Source: Fusobacterium varium
GTDB lineage: Bacteria; Fusobacteriota; Fusobacteriia; Fusobacteriales; Fusobacteriaceae
Assembly: GCA_002356455.1 (NCBI GenBank)
Contig: AP017968.1
Location: 3,844,001-3,908,000 of the forward strand
Direction of reading: 5' to 3'
Length of the DNA stretch: 64,000 bases
The notes under the pieces are model-generated. The model did not search any database, was not told the origin of the DNA, and was given only the letters and a program-made list of their open reading frames with translations. Of the stretch, positions 53,971 to 64,000 are shown one piece after another; within the stretch, counting starts at the first letter, position 1; every line of letters begins with the position of its first letter. The position numbers and the translations under genes were made by a program.

Positions 53971-54822
53971 CTATTTATCCGAATTTTTAATGATTATTAT
54001 TTCTTCTTCAAGGTTTATTCCATATTTTTCACTTATAGTCCTTTTTACTAGTTTTAGTATTTCAGAAATATCTTTGAATGTAGCAGTACCTCTATTAACT
54101 ATAAAATTAGGATGTTTTTCTGATATTTGAGCTCCACCTATAACAGTTCCTTTCAGTCCAGCTTCTGATATAAGCCTTGCTGAAAAATCTCCATCAGGAT
54201 TCTTAAAAGTACTTCCAAGATTAGGAAGATCCAGAGGCTGTTTACTCTCTCTCAAAGCCTGTATTTCTATTACCTTTCGAAGATCAAATCCATCTTTGAA
54301 TCTAAATACAGCACTTATTATTATCCATTTTCTGCTTTGTATTTCTGTTCTTCTGTATGAAAAATCTAAATCTTCTTTCTTTATTCTTCTTATTTCATGA
54401 TTCTCATCAAATACTTCTATCTCACTTATACAGTCAAATATTTCGCTTCCATAGGCTCCACCATTCATGTAGACAAGTCCACCTACACTTCCTGGTATTC
54501 CAGCGAGATTTTCGAGCCCACTGTAATTATTTTTATTCATATAAGCAATAAGTTTATTAAAATCAAGTCCAGCCTCCACTTCTACCAGACCTCTTTCTAA
54601 TTCTTTTATATTATTGAATTCTTTCAGAGAAACAAAAGTCATATTTAAATTTCCCTCATCTATCAGGGTATTTGTCCCATTTCCAATAAGGAAAATATTA
54701 GTATTATTTTCAAATATCTCTTTAAGTTCATTTTTATCTTCTACTGTTATAAATCTTTTAGCTGTTCCTCCAACTTTCATATTAGAGTGCAGTTTCATTT
54801 CATGATTTTCAAGTATCTTCAT
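53971..54822 (-). CDS. murB: UDP-N-acetylenolpyruvoylglucosamine reductase
   Basis: 283 residues, FAD-linked, completing UDP-MurNAc. FLIGNGTNTLIDEG, LENLAGIPGSVGGLVYMNGGAYG, SFSYRRTEI with catalytic Tyr-Arg, and LGSTFKNPDG with the proton-donor Ser mark the short type II enzyme. It shares one base with the end of murC. Confidence 0.95.
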   Translation of the reverse strand: MKILENHEMKLHSNMKVGGTAKRFITVEDKNELKEIFENNTNIFLIGNGTNTLIDEGNLNMTFVSLKEFNNIKELERGLVEVEAGLDFNKLIAYMNKNNYSGLENLAGIPGSVGGLVYMNGGAYGSEIFDCISEIEVFDENHEIRRIKKEDLDFSYRRTEIQSRKWIIISAVFRFKDGFDLRKVIEIQALRESKQPLDLPNLGSTFKNPDGDFSARLISEAGLKGTVIGGAQISEKHPNFIVNRGTATFKDISEILKLVKRTISEKYGINLEEEIIIIKNSDK

Positions 54823-56180
54823 TATCTGTTTTTCCCTTCTAATTTATCAGCTATCCTGTGAGCTACTTTAGAGATATCTCCTGCTCCCATAAACATAAAT
54901 ACTTCATGCCCTTGGCAATTCAATACTCTTTCGTCTATTTTTTCACTATTTTTTTCAATTACTACTTTCTTATTTTTAAGGACATTTCCAAGATCTTCTA
55001 CTGTTACTCCAAACTCATCTTTTTCTCCAGCACTGTATATAGGAAGAATCAGTACTTCTTCAGCACCTTCAAAAGCATCAGTAAAGTTTTGAAGAAGAAA
55101 CTTTACTCTGCTGTAACGATGAGGCTGAAATATTATAGTAAGTTTTTCATGTTCTATAGACTTTGCTCCCTGAAGAGTTGCTTTAATTTCAGTTGGATGG
55201 TGTGCATAGTCATCTATTATTTTTATTCCTTTATCTTCATTACAATAAAGAATGTCATATCTTCTTTTTGACCCTTTAAAATTTTCTAAAGCTTTTTTCA
55301 GAAATTCCTCATCTACTCCAAACTTTTTAGCATAGTAGATAACTGGCAAAGAATTAAGAATATTATGATATCCTGGAATAGATATAATATATCTTCCTGC
55401 ATCTTTTCCTCTTATTGCTACATTGTAACTTGTTTTTCCATTTTCTATCTGAATATCATAAGCAAATATATCTGCATCTTTATCAATTATACTGTATGTT
55501 ACTATCTTTTCTTTTTCTTTTTTTTCAACTAATTTTTTTAGATTCTCACAGTCTATACATACTACTACTTCATTCTTAGTCTGATCAATAAATTGAGAAA
55601 AAGACTTATTTATATTTGCAAGACATCCATGAGTATCTAGATGATCTTCCTCTACATTAGTTATCACAGCATATGATGGCTTCATATACAAAAAAGAATT
55701 GTCACTTTCATCAGCTTCAGCAACAAAATATTCTGATTTCCCAGGTTTTGCATTTGACCCTATTTCTGGAAGTATCCCTCCAACTACAATTGTAGGATCA
55801 AGATTAAGCATAACTGATGACATCATAGAACTTGTAGTGGTTTTTCCATGTGTACCTGCTACTGCAATTCCAGTTTCATCATTTAGAAGCATAGCTAGAA
55901 GTTCTCCTCTTTTTACTATTTTAATTCCATTCTCTACTGCATATTTATATTCAGGATTGTCATGCTTTATGGCACTTGAAGCTATTACCATATCACATCC
56001 CTTTACATGTTCTCCTTCATGTGTATTATAAACAGTTATTCCCATATTTTCCAATTCTTCTGTAACATATCCTCTGCTCAGATCTGCTCCATTTACCTCA
56101 TAACCTTTTGTTTTCATTATTTTAGCAAGTCCGCTCATTCCTATACCATTTATACCAATAAAGTAAATTTTTTTCATCAA
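54822..56180 (-). CDS. murC: UDP-N-acetylmuramate--L-alanine ligase
   Basis: 452 residues, Mur ligase family. The N-terminal IGINGIGMSGLAKIM, the P-loop AVAGTHGKTTTSSM, the carbamylated-Lys region and the DDYAHHPTEI segment are specific for MurC. It adds the first residue of the stem peptide. It abuts murG. Confidence 0.97.
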   Translation of the reverse strand: MMKKIYFIGINGIGMSGLAKIMKTKGYEVNGADLSRGYVTEELENMGITVYNTHEGEHVKGCDMVIASSAIKHDNPEYKYAVENGIKIVKRGELLAMLLNDETGIAVAGTHGKTTTSSMMSSVMLNLDPTIVVGGILPEIGSNAKPGKSEYFVAEADESDNSFLYMKPSYAVITNVEEDHLDTHGCLANINKSFSQFIDQTKNEVVVCIDCENLKKLVEKKEKEKIVTYSIIDKDADIFAYDIQIENGKTSYNVAIRGKDAGRYIISIPGYHNILNSLPVIYYAKKFGVDEEFLKKALENFKGSKRRYDILYCNEDKGIKIIDDYAHHPTEIKATLQGAKSIEHEKLTIIFQPHRYSRVKFLLQNFTDAFEGAEEVLILPIYSAGEKDEFGVTVEDLGNVLKNKKVVIEKNSEKIDERVLNCQGHEVFMFMGAGDISKVAHRIADKLEGKNR

Positions 56181-57257
56181 CTAATTCCTCCAAATATCTA
56201 AATCATTTATAATTTTTTCCACAGCGTTGGATTTTTTTAAGGATCTTATCCTTACCCTCATAGACTTCAATGCTTCCTCATTTTTTACTAACTCAAGAGC
56301 CTTCTCAATTGCATTATCTGCCTCTGTATTTGTGTATACAAGAGCAGAATTATTTTCTTCTAATATCTTTGCATTGTCATATTGTCCAACTTTTAAAGAA
56401 TTATATGGAATAATAATTGATGGTTTCTCTAGTTCTACTATTTCAGAAATTGTCAAAGCACCTGCACGACATATTATCAAATCAGCAGCAGCCATAATAT
56501 TTATCATATTATTAAAATATGGTTTCACTGTATCAGACATCTTTGTTTTTACTATTCTTTTGCCAATATCTTCAAAGTTATTTTCTCCGGTTGCCCAGTA
56601 AACTCTTAACTTTTTATCTTCAAGAAACTTGTCCCAGTTCTTTATTACTGCTTCATTTATATCTTTTGCTCCCAGACTTCCTCCTGTTATAAGGATTACT
56701 TTTTCATCTTCTTCCAGTTTCAATCTTTCTCTCTCTTCATTTTCATTTACATAATTTATTTCTTCCCTCAGAGGATTCCCTGTTACATCAAATCTTTTTT
56801 GATATTTTAATGGAATATCATCATATGTTTTATCAAATGCTAAAAATGTTTTTTCTGCAAATTTATATAATACTTTATTTGTCCATCCTAAATTGGCATT
56901 CTGCTCTTGCAGGTAAACTTTTTTTCTTAAAAGTATACCTCCTATTATAGCAGGAACAGAAATATAATTTCCAAATCCTATTATTGCATCAGGTTTTTCC
57001 TTTGCAACTATTTTTATCCCTTGCCATACCCCTTTTATATATTTAAGTATACTTTTTATATTTTTAGGAGGTTTTATATCTAGACCAATAAATCTAAATC
57101 CTGCTTCAGGAACTATATCCTTTTCCATTCTGATACTGGTTCCTACAAAAAGGACATCTATATTTTTTAATTTAAGACCTTCTGCTACAGCCAGAGCAGG
57201 ATAAATATGCCCTCCTGTTCCTCCAGTCGTTAAAATAATTTTTTTCAAATTTCTCAC
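56181..57257 (-). CDS. murG: Lipid II synthase MurG
   Basis: 358 residues, GT-B glycosyltransferase that adds GlcNAc to lipid I at the inner membrane face. Glycine-rich TTGGTGGHIYPALAVAE at the start, ITGGSLGAKDINEAV, and ICRAGALTISEIVELEKPSIIIPY are diagnostic. Its ATG overlaps the murD stop (ATGA). Confidence 0.97.
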   Translation of the reverse strand: MRNLKKIILTTGGTGGHIYPALAVAEGLKLKNIDVLFVGTSIRMEKDIVPEAGFRFIGLDIKPPKNIKSILKYIKGVWQGIKIVAKEKPDAIIGFGNYISVPAIIGGILLRKKVYLQEQNANLGWTNKVLYKFAEKTFLAFDKTYDDIPLKYQKRFDVTGNPLREEINYVNENEERERLKLEEDEKVILITGGSLGAKDINEAVIKNWDKFLEDKKLRVYWATGENNFEDIGKRIVKTKMSDTVKPYFNNMINIMAAADLIICRAGALTISEIVELEKPSIIIPYNSLKVGQYDNAKILEENNSALVYTNTEADNAIEKALELVKNEEALKSMRVRIRSLKKSNAVEKIINDLDIWRN

Positions 57258-58561
57258 CTACCAAAAATTTCTCTTACTAATTCCTTGAATACTTCCCCTC
57301 TGTGTTCATAGCTATTGAACTGATCAAAGCTGGAAGTTGCTGGTGAAAGAAGTACGACCTGATGCTCATCAGGAGTAAATCTCCCTTTCATATTTAAAAG
57401 ACAGCTTCTCAAATCTCTAAGCAGAAATACTCTGCTGCTGTCATATCCTTTTTCTATAAGTATTCTGTTAATTTCATCTGCAGTTTCTCCTATAAGGTAT
57501 ACTTCCTTTGCATGAATCTTTATCAGATCTGCTAATGGAGCCCAATCAAGCTTCTTATCAAATCCGCCGCAAATAAGAATACATTGATCAAAAGCTTCTA
57601 CTGCAAATTTTGTTGAATCAATATTTGTTCCTTTAGAATCATTTATAAATTTTACTTTTCCATAATTAAAAAAGTCTTCCATTCTATGCTCAATGGTTTT
57701 TGTATTATATAAAAATTCTCTAATCTTTTCATTTTGTATACCTATTATTTTGGCTGTTGCTACAATAAAAAGTACATTTTCAAGGTTATGTTTTCCCTTC
57801 AATGAAAGTTCTGTACATTCTAAAATTTCTCCATCTTTTCCATAGAGTTTTCCATTTTCTACCCAAAAATCACACTCTTCATTAGTATTTTGAGATATTT
57901 TTATCTTTTTTCCAAGTATAAAATTCTCTCTTTCTACTACTTCTCTTGAATCAAGATTAAAAATAAAATAGTCATTTTCTGTCTGATTTTTACCTATATT
58001 AAATTTTGTTTTATAATAATCGTCTATATCCTTATACCTAGAAAGATGATCAGGAGTAAGATTTATTACCATAGTTATCCATGGTTTAAAATCAAGAAGA
58101 TTTTCAAGCTGGTATGAACTTAACTCTAAAACAATATAGTCTAAATCTTTATATCTTAAAAGTAATTCTGCATATGAAACTCCTATATTTCCAGCATACT
58201 CAGCTTTATATCCAGCATATTGGAGAAGTTCTGTTATTTTAGAAGTAGTAGTAGTTTTTCCATTTGTTCCTGTTACAGCAATTACTTTACTTTTTATTTC
58301 ATATTGTAACATATATTCATAACTTAATTCAATTTCATCTACTAATTTTATTTTTTTTTCTTTAGCTTTCATAACAAGCTCGTTATATGGTACTCCTGGA
58401 CTTTTAACAAAAATTTCAATTTCATCTAAATGTTTCATACCTTCTTTAGAAGGTATTCCTTTTTTATCATCAACAAGTATTACTTCATACCCCATATTTT
58501 TCAACAAATGTTCAGCTCCAAGGCCGCTTACACCAGCTCCAAAGACCATTGCTTTTTTCAT
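57254..58561 (-). CDS. murD: UDP-N-acetylmuramoylalanine--D-glutamate ligase
   Basis: 435 residues, Mur ligase with P-loop AVTGTNGKTTTTSKI and the C-terminal LLSPATSSFDQFNSYEHRG, which is specific for MurD. I start it at ATG 58561 (MKKAMVFGAGVSG) after GGAAGGG; an upstream frame to 58609 adds a basic stretch not seen in the family. It ends in TGA overlapping murG, which shows that this host uses UGA as stop. Confidence 0.96.
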   Translation of the reverse strand: MKKAMVFGAGVSGLGAEHLLKNMGYEVILVDDKKGIPSKEGMKHLDEIEIFVKSPGVPYNELVMKAKEKKIKLVDEIELSYEYMLQYEIKSKVIAVTGTNGKTTTTSKITELLQYAGYKAEYAGNIGVSYAELLLRYKDLDYIVLELSSYQLENLLDFKPWITMVINLTPDHLSRYKDIDDYYKTKFNIGKNQTENDYFIFNLDSREVVERENFILGKKIKISQNTNEECDFWVENGKLYGKDGEILECTELSLKGKHNLENVLFIVATAKIIGIQNEKIREFLYNTKTIEHRMEDFFNYGKVKFINDSKGTNIDSTKFAVEAFDQCILICGGFDKKLDWAPLADLIKIHAKEVYLIGETADEINRILIEKGYDSSRVFLLRDLRSCLLNMKGRFTPDEHQVVLLSPATSSFDQFNSYEHRGEVFKELVREIFGR

Positions 58562-58630
58562 GATATATCCCTTCCTTTTTTTCTGTTTCCTATATAGACG
58601 GAAAACCACGGGGGTTCCGTGGTTCTTTTA

Positions 58631-59719
58631 TTAGAGAATTCCTCTTAATCTTATTATTCCAAGTGCTACCATTCCAAATATCAAAGTTGTTATCCAGAAC
58701 CTCATTGTCACCTTTGTTTCAGCTAAACCGCTGAGTTCAAAGTGATGATGAATAGGTGCCATTTTGAATATTCTTTTTCCTCTCAGCTTAAAAGAGCCTA
58801 CCTGAAGTATAACTGAAAGAGCTTCCATCACAAATACTCCTCCTATTATTGGAAGAATAAGTTCCTGCTTCAAAAGAATAGCGACTACTCCTAGTACTCC
58901 TCCCAATGTAAGAGAACCAGTATCCCCCATAAATATTTGAGCTGGATAGAAATTATACCATAAAAATCCAAGTCCTGAACCACAGATAGTTGCCAAAAAT
59001 ACTGACATCTCTCCTGAACCTGGTATATAGAAAAGTTTCAAGTGTTCACTCATATTTACATTTCCTGTGAAATAAGAAATTGCTCCTAATATAGTAGAAC
59101 ATATTATCATTGGCATTATAGCCAGTCCATCCAATCCATCTGTTATATTTACAGCATTAGATGTACCCATAAGAATTATAAGTATAAAAATCAGCATACC
59201 TATGCTTCCTATATAAAACATACTTCCAGAAATCAGGGGATTGATTATTGAAAGATCAAATGTCCTGTCTCCTGTTAATCCTACCTGAGTTACAAAAAGC
59301 CATACCAACACGGCTATCATAGCCTGCCCTAAAAGTTTTTTCTTTCCTGAAAGCCCTTTTTTATTCACAGTAAATTTTTTATAATCATCAATAAATCCTA
59401 TAGATGCAAATCCCATCATAGCTACAAGAAGTACATCTATAAATGTATTAGATATATCTGATACCAAGAGATTTGTTACCAACATCACTATAACTATAAG
59501 AACCCCACCCATTGTAGGTGTTCCTTTTTTAGAAAGATGTGAAGCAGGACCATCATCTCTGATTTTTTCACCGAATTTTTTAACTTTTAGATAGTTTATG
59601 AATGGTTTTCCTAAGATCAAAACTAAAACGAAAGATAATGTAAAACTTATAAATCCTCTCAAATACATAGACTTTAAAAAAGCAAGACTTTCAAAGTACT
59701 CCCCTAATATATATAACAT
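58631..59719 (-). CDS. mraY: Phospho-MurNAc-pentapeptide translocase
   Basis: 362 residues, ten membrane helices. TPTMGGVLI, the metal-binding NAVNITDGLDGLA and FMGDTGSLTLGG are all present, with the HxHHH loop as APIHHHFELSG. It makes lipid I. It lies between murF and murD. Confidence 0.97.
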   Translation of the reverse strand: MLYILGEYFESLAFLKSMYLRGFISFTLSFVLVLILGKPFINYLKVKKFGEKIRDDGPASHLSKKGTPTMGGVLIVIVMLVTNLLVSDISNTFIDVLLVAMMGFASIGFIDDYKKFTVNKKGLSGKKKLLGQAMIAVLVWLFVTQVGLTGDRTFDLSIINPLISGSMFYIGSIGMLIFILIILMGTSNAVNITDGLDGLAIMPMIICSTILGAISYFTGNVNMSEHLKLFYIPGSGEMSVFLATICGSGLGFLWYNFYPAQIFMGDTGSLTLGGVLGVVAILLKQELILPIIGGVFVMEALSVILQVGSFKLRGKRIFKMAPIHHHFELSGLAETKVTMRFWITTLIFGMVALGIIRLRGIL

Positions 59720-59771
59720 TCTATTATTAATCTCCTCACTATATTTTTTCTGATTTTTTATTTATTTAAAA

Positions 59772-61058
59772 TTATTCTATTATCTCTTCAAGTTTCATTC
59801 CACGAGAACCCTTTAATAAAATAGAAGTTTTTTTCTGCTCCTTCAAGATAAGTTTTTTTATCTCTTCCTTTTCTGTGAAATGAGTTATTTTTTCTCTGTT
59901 TTTTTGTACATTTTCTAAAGCTTTTTTCATTCTCTCTCCATATAAATATATCTTATCTGTATGAATACTCAAAGCTTTTTCTATAATATTTTTATGATAC
60001 TCTATTTCTTTTTCTCCAAGTTCCAGCATATCTCCCAGAATGGTTATTTTTAAAGTATCATTGTACAGCTTGTCAAAAGTTTCAAGTGAGAAGCTTACTG
60101 ATATTGGACTAGCATTATATGCATCATTTATATATATAATATTTTCTTTTTCTATTTTTTGAAACCTCATTGGAGTAAGCTCAAGATTTTTTAATCCATC
60201 TTTTATTTTTTCATAAGGTACTTTCATTTTTTTACCTATTACCACAGCTATAGCTGCATTTATACAGTTATGCTTTCCATTTAGAGCTATCTCATATTTA
60301 TCTCCATTCAACTCAAATGAAAGTCCCTCATCACTGTCGCTAAAATCCTCAATCTGATAATTATTATCTTTTTCATATCCAACTTTTACTCCATCTAGCA
60401 TTTTTAGAAATGGATCATCACCAAAAATAATAAGATTTTCTTTTTCAACATATTTTACCAATTCGGTTTTTGCCTTAAACACATTTTCTCTGGTTTTTAA
60501 AAATTCTAAATGAGAGTCTCCTATATTAGTTATAACACCAATATCAGGCTGAGCTATATTAGATAATAAGTCTATCTCTCCAAAGCCGCTCATACCTAAT
60601 TCAAGAACTGCAACTTCATATTTATTATCCAACTGTAAAATTGTAAATGGAACTCCTATATGATTATTGAGATTTCCCATAGTTTTAGCTGTCACATATT
60701 CTTGTGACAGTATGGAATATACCATATCCTTAGTTGTAGTCTTTCCATTACTTCCTGTTATAGCAATAATTTTTATATTGAGAGCTTTCCTATATTTTTT
60801 AGCCAGTTCCTGCATACATTTTATAGTATTATCTACCTTAATTACTCTTTTATCATTTCCTTTATAATTATCAGCTATTACTAAAGCTGCCCCTTTACCA
60901 AGTACATCATTTACATAGCTGTTTCCATTATTTATAGCAAAAAACAGATCTCCCTTTTGGACTTTTCTGCTGTCCATAACAACATGACCTATTTCATTTT
61001 TTTCAACTACACTCTTTATTCCAAATATTTCATCCAGAATATTAAAAAGTATTTTCAT
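59772..61058 (-). CDS. murF: UDP-MurNAc-tripeptide--D-alanyl-D-alanine ligase
   Basis: 428 residues, Mur ligase with P-loop AITGSNGKTTTKDMV, LELGMSGFGEID and INDAYNASPISV, the last typical of MurF. It adds the D-Ala-D-Ala made by Ddl. I start it at ATG 61058 (MKILFNILDEIFG) with AAGGAATG upstream; a longer frame to 61118 is basic and unlike the family. murE is not in this cluster. Confidence 0.94.
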   Translation of the reverse strand: MKILFNILDEIFGIKSVVEKNEIGHVVMDSRKVQKGDLFFAINNGNSYVNDVLGKGAALVIADNYKGNDKRVIKVDNTIKCMQELAKKYRKALNIKIIAITGSNGKTTTKDMVYSILSQEYVTAKTMGNLNNHIGVPFTILQLDNKYEVAVLELGMSGFGEIDLLSNIAQPDIGVITNIGDSHLEFLKTRENVFKAKTELVKYVEKENLIIFGDDPFLKMLDGVKVGYEKDNNYQIEDFSDSDEGLSFELNGDKYEIALNGKHNCINAAIAVVIGKKMKVPYEKIKDGLKNLELTPMRFQKIEKENIIYINDAYNASPISVSFSLETFDKLYNDTLKITILGDMLELGEKEIEYHKNIIEKALSIHTDKIYLYGERMKKALENVQKNREKITHFTEKEEIKKLILKEQKKTSILLKGSRGMKLEEIIE

Positions 61059-61130
61059 TTTATCATTCCTTTTCCTTTTAAATACCTTTATTTTATCATT
61101 AAAAACTTTTGTATACAAGAATTTTCATAA

Positions 61131-61679
61131 TTATTTCAAACTTAATGCAAAATCATAAAGAGAATCAAAAATATCTATTTTTCTATCTCCAATTTTTTGC
61201 AGCGTTTCCATCCCATGTCCTGTTTTTACAAGAACAGGAGTAAGTCCAGCTCTGCTTCCTGCATCTATATCTGCAATAGTATCCCCTACCATGAAAGAAC
61301 TTGTTCTATCAATATTAAATTCTTTTATCGCTTCATCTAACATTCCTGTATTTGGTTTTCTGCATATACAGTCAATTTTATATTTTCCTATACCATTTTC
61401 AGGATGATGAGGGCAATAATAGAATTTCTCTATTATAACTCCATGTTTTTCCAATTCCTTTTTTATGTATTCATTTAATTTCTTGAGATCATCCTCTGTG
61501 TAATATCCTCTTGCTATACCTGACTGGTTAGTTACAACTGCCATTGTATATCCCAAAGATGAAAATATTTTTAAAGCTTCCACTACATTTTTTTCAAATT
61601 CAAAATCTTCTACTTTATGAAGATAATCTTTTTCAACATTTATAGTTCCATCTCTATCCAGTAAAATTGCTTTTTTCAT
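61131..61679 (-). CDS. gmhB: D-glycero-D-manno-heptose 1,7-bisphosphate 7-phosphatase
   Basis: 182 residues, HAD family. Nucleophile motif LLDRDGTIN, motif II VVTNQSGIARGYY, zinc loop CPHHPENG with CICRKPNTG, and motif IV MVGDTIADIDAG are all clear. It makes ADP-heptose precursors for lipopolysaccharide core, so the organism has an outer membrane with heptose. It heads the wall-division cluster, 72 bp before murF, perhaps joining envelope layers under one promoter. Confidence 0.92.
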   Translation of the reverse strand: MKKAILLDRDGTINVEKDYLHKVEDFEFEKNVVEALKIFSSLGYTMAVVTNQSGIARGYYTEDDLKKLNEYIKKELEKHGVIIEKFYYCPHHPENGIGKYKIDCICRKPNTGMLDEAIKEFNIDRTSSFMVGDTIADIDAGSRAGLTPVLVKTGHGMETLQKIGDRKIDIFDSLYDFALSLK

Positions 61680-61799
61680 TTACAACATCCTTTATTTCAA
61701 TATATTTTCTAAATATTTATTTTTAATAAAAAACGACCACTTAAAATGATACATTATATTTTATTGTTTGTACATAATTTTTTTCAAAAAATAAAAAAA

Positions 61800-61917
61800 G
61801 CTTGGCAAGTTCCTATCCTCCCGGGAGGCTTCCCTCCAAGTACTTTCAGCGTTTACGGGCTTAACTTCTGGGTTCGGAATGGGACCAGGTGTACCCCCGC
61901 AGCTATTCTTACCAAGC
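61800..61917 (-). rRNA. rrf: 5S ribosomal RNA
   Basis: 118 nt with terminal helix GCTTGGTA/TTGCCAAGC and the conserved CCCATTCCGAACCCAGAAG loop region. A T-rich tract follows at once on the minus strand and may end transcription together with the terminal helix. Confidence 0.95.
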
Positions 61918-61987
61918 TGTGTGTTTATCATTTCTAATAGACACTTGAAACTATATAGTAGCATACGCTTTCGCGCTTTTCAATCTT

Positions 61988-64000
<2,013 letters not shown>

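Overview
The window is AT-rich chromosomal DNA of a Gram-negative, low-GC anaerobe. The most likely source is the genus Fusobacterium, judged from protein character, outer-membrane barrels beside Firmicute-like cytoplasmic genes, and a dcw cluster that also carries a heptose phosphatase. The genus call is inference; species cannot be set from the sequence alone.

Layout. 1-1570: the 3' end of an unidentified gene and copy 1 of an IS91-like element. 1574-7000: a cold-shock gene, then the alpha-type cluster on the minus strand (adk-map-infA-rpmJ-rpsM-rpsK-rpsD-rpoA-rplQ). 7057-11243: an accessory island with a PH-like membrane protein, a YcxB-like protein, a 110-nt palindrome, a frameshifted D-lactate dehydrogenase, a small acidic protein and IS91-like copy 2. 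11251-22190: the S10 and spc operons from rpsJ to secY, all minus strand. The island separates secY from adk, genes that are usually adjacent. 22345-25070: a small membrane protein, an APC permease and a lipopolysaccharide-kinase-like protein behind a promoter covered by a palindrome. 25183-29180: tuf with three upstream tRNAs, a COG0731 radical SAM gene, yvcK and four more tRNAs. 29453-30594: a chimeric gene relic and an RraA-family gene. 30665-39522: one tight operon, mutS2-ispD-nitrilase-hypothetical-cysS-mrnC-mreB-holB. 39613-40963: rpmB and an AraC/GyrI regulator on the plus strand. 41030-49127: two paralogous outer-membrane barrel genes, each preceded by a putative invertible promoter. 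Around and between them lie a sigma-54-controlled amidohydrolase/brnQ unit with its divergent activator, and a membrane diguanylate cyclase. 49289-61679: rpsF-rpsR and a dcw cluster (gmhB-murF-mraY-murD-murG-murC-murB-ddl-ftsQ-ftsA-ftsZ). 61800-64000: 5S rRNA and the 3' two thirds of 23S rRNA.

Most of the window is housekeeping: translation, wall synthesis and division. The most interesting part is the pair of promoter switches at 41766-41977 and 47462-47673. Each has two 26-bp sites in inverted orientation, each site itself an imperfect dyad, bounding exactly 160 bp that hold a good promoter. In this assembly both promoters point away from the barrel gene and towards a terminator hairpin, so both genes look OFF. 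The 19-bp perfect arms of the two loci differ at two adjacent central positions, and within each locus the change is present in both arms, as expected of locus-specific site-specific inversion. No recombinase gene is in the window.

Other notable points are: both IS91-like transposases read through an in-frame UGA at a position where Trp is expected; the IS right-end hairpin shows a compensatory base pair; both insertions abut a terminator; a -24/-12 promoter faces a divergent activator with an altered GAFTGA loop; an AraC-GH1 deletion fusion; and a diguanylate cyclase whose sensor resembles an ECF S-component.
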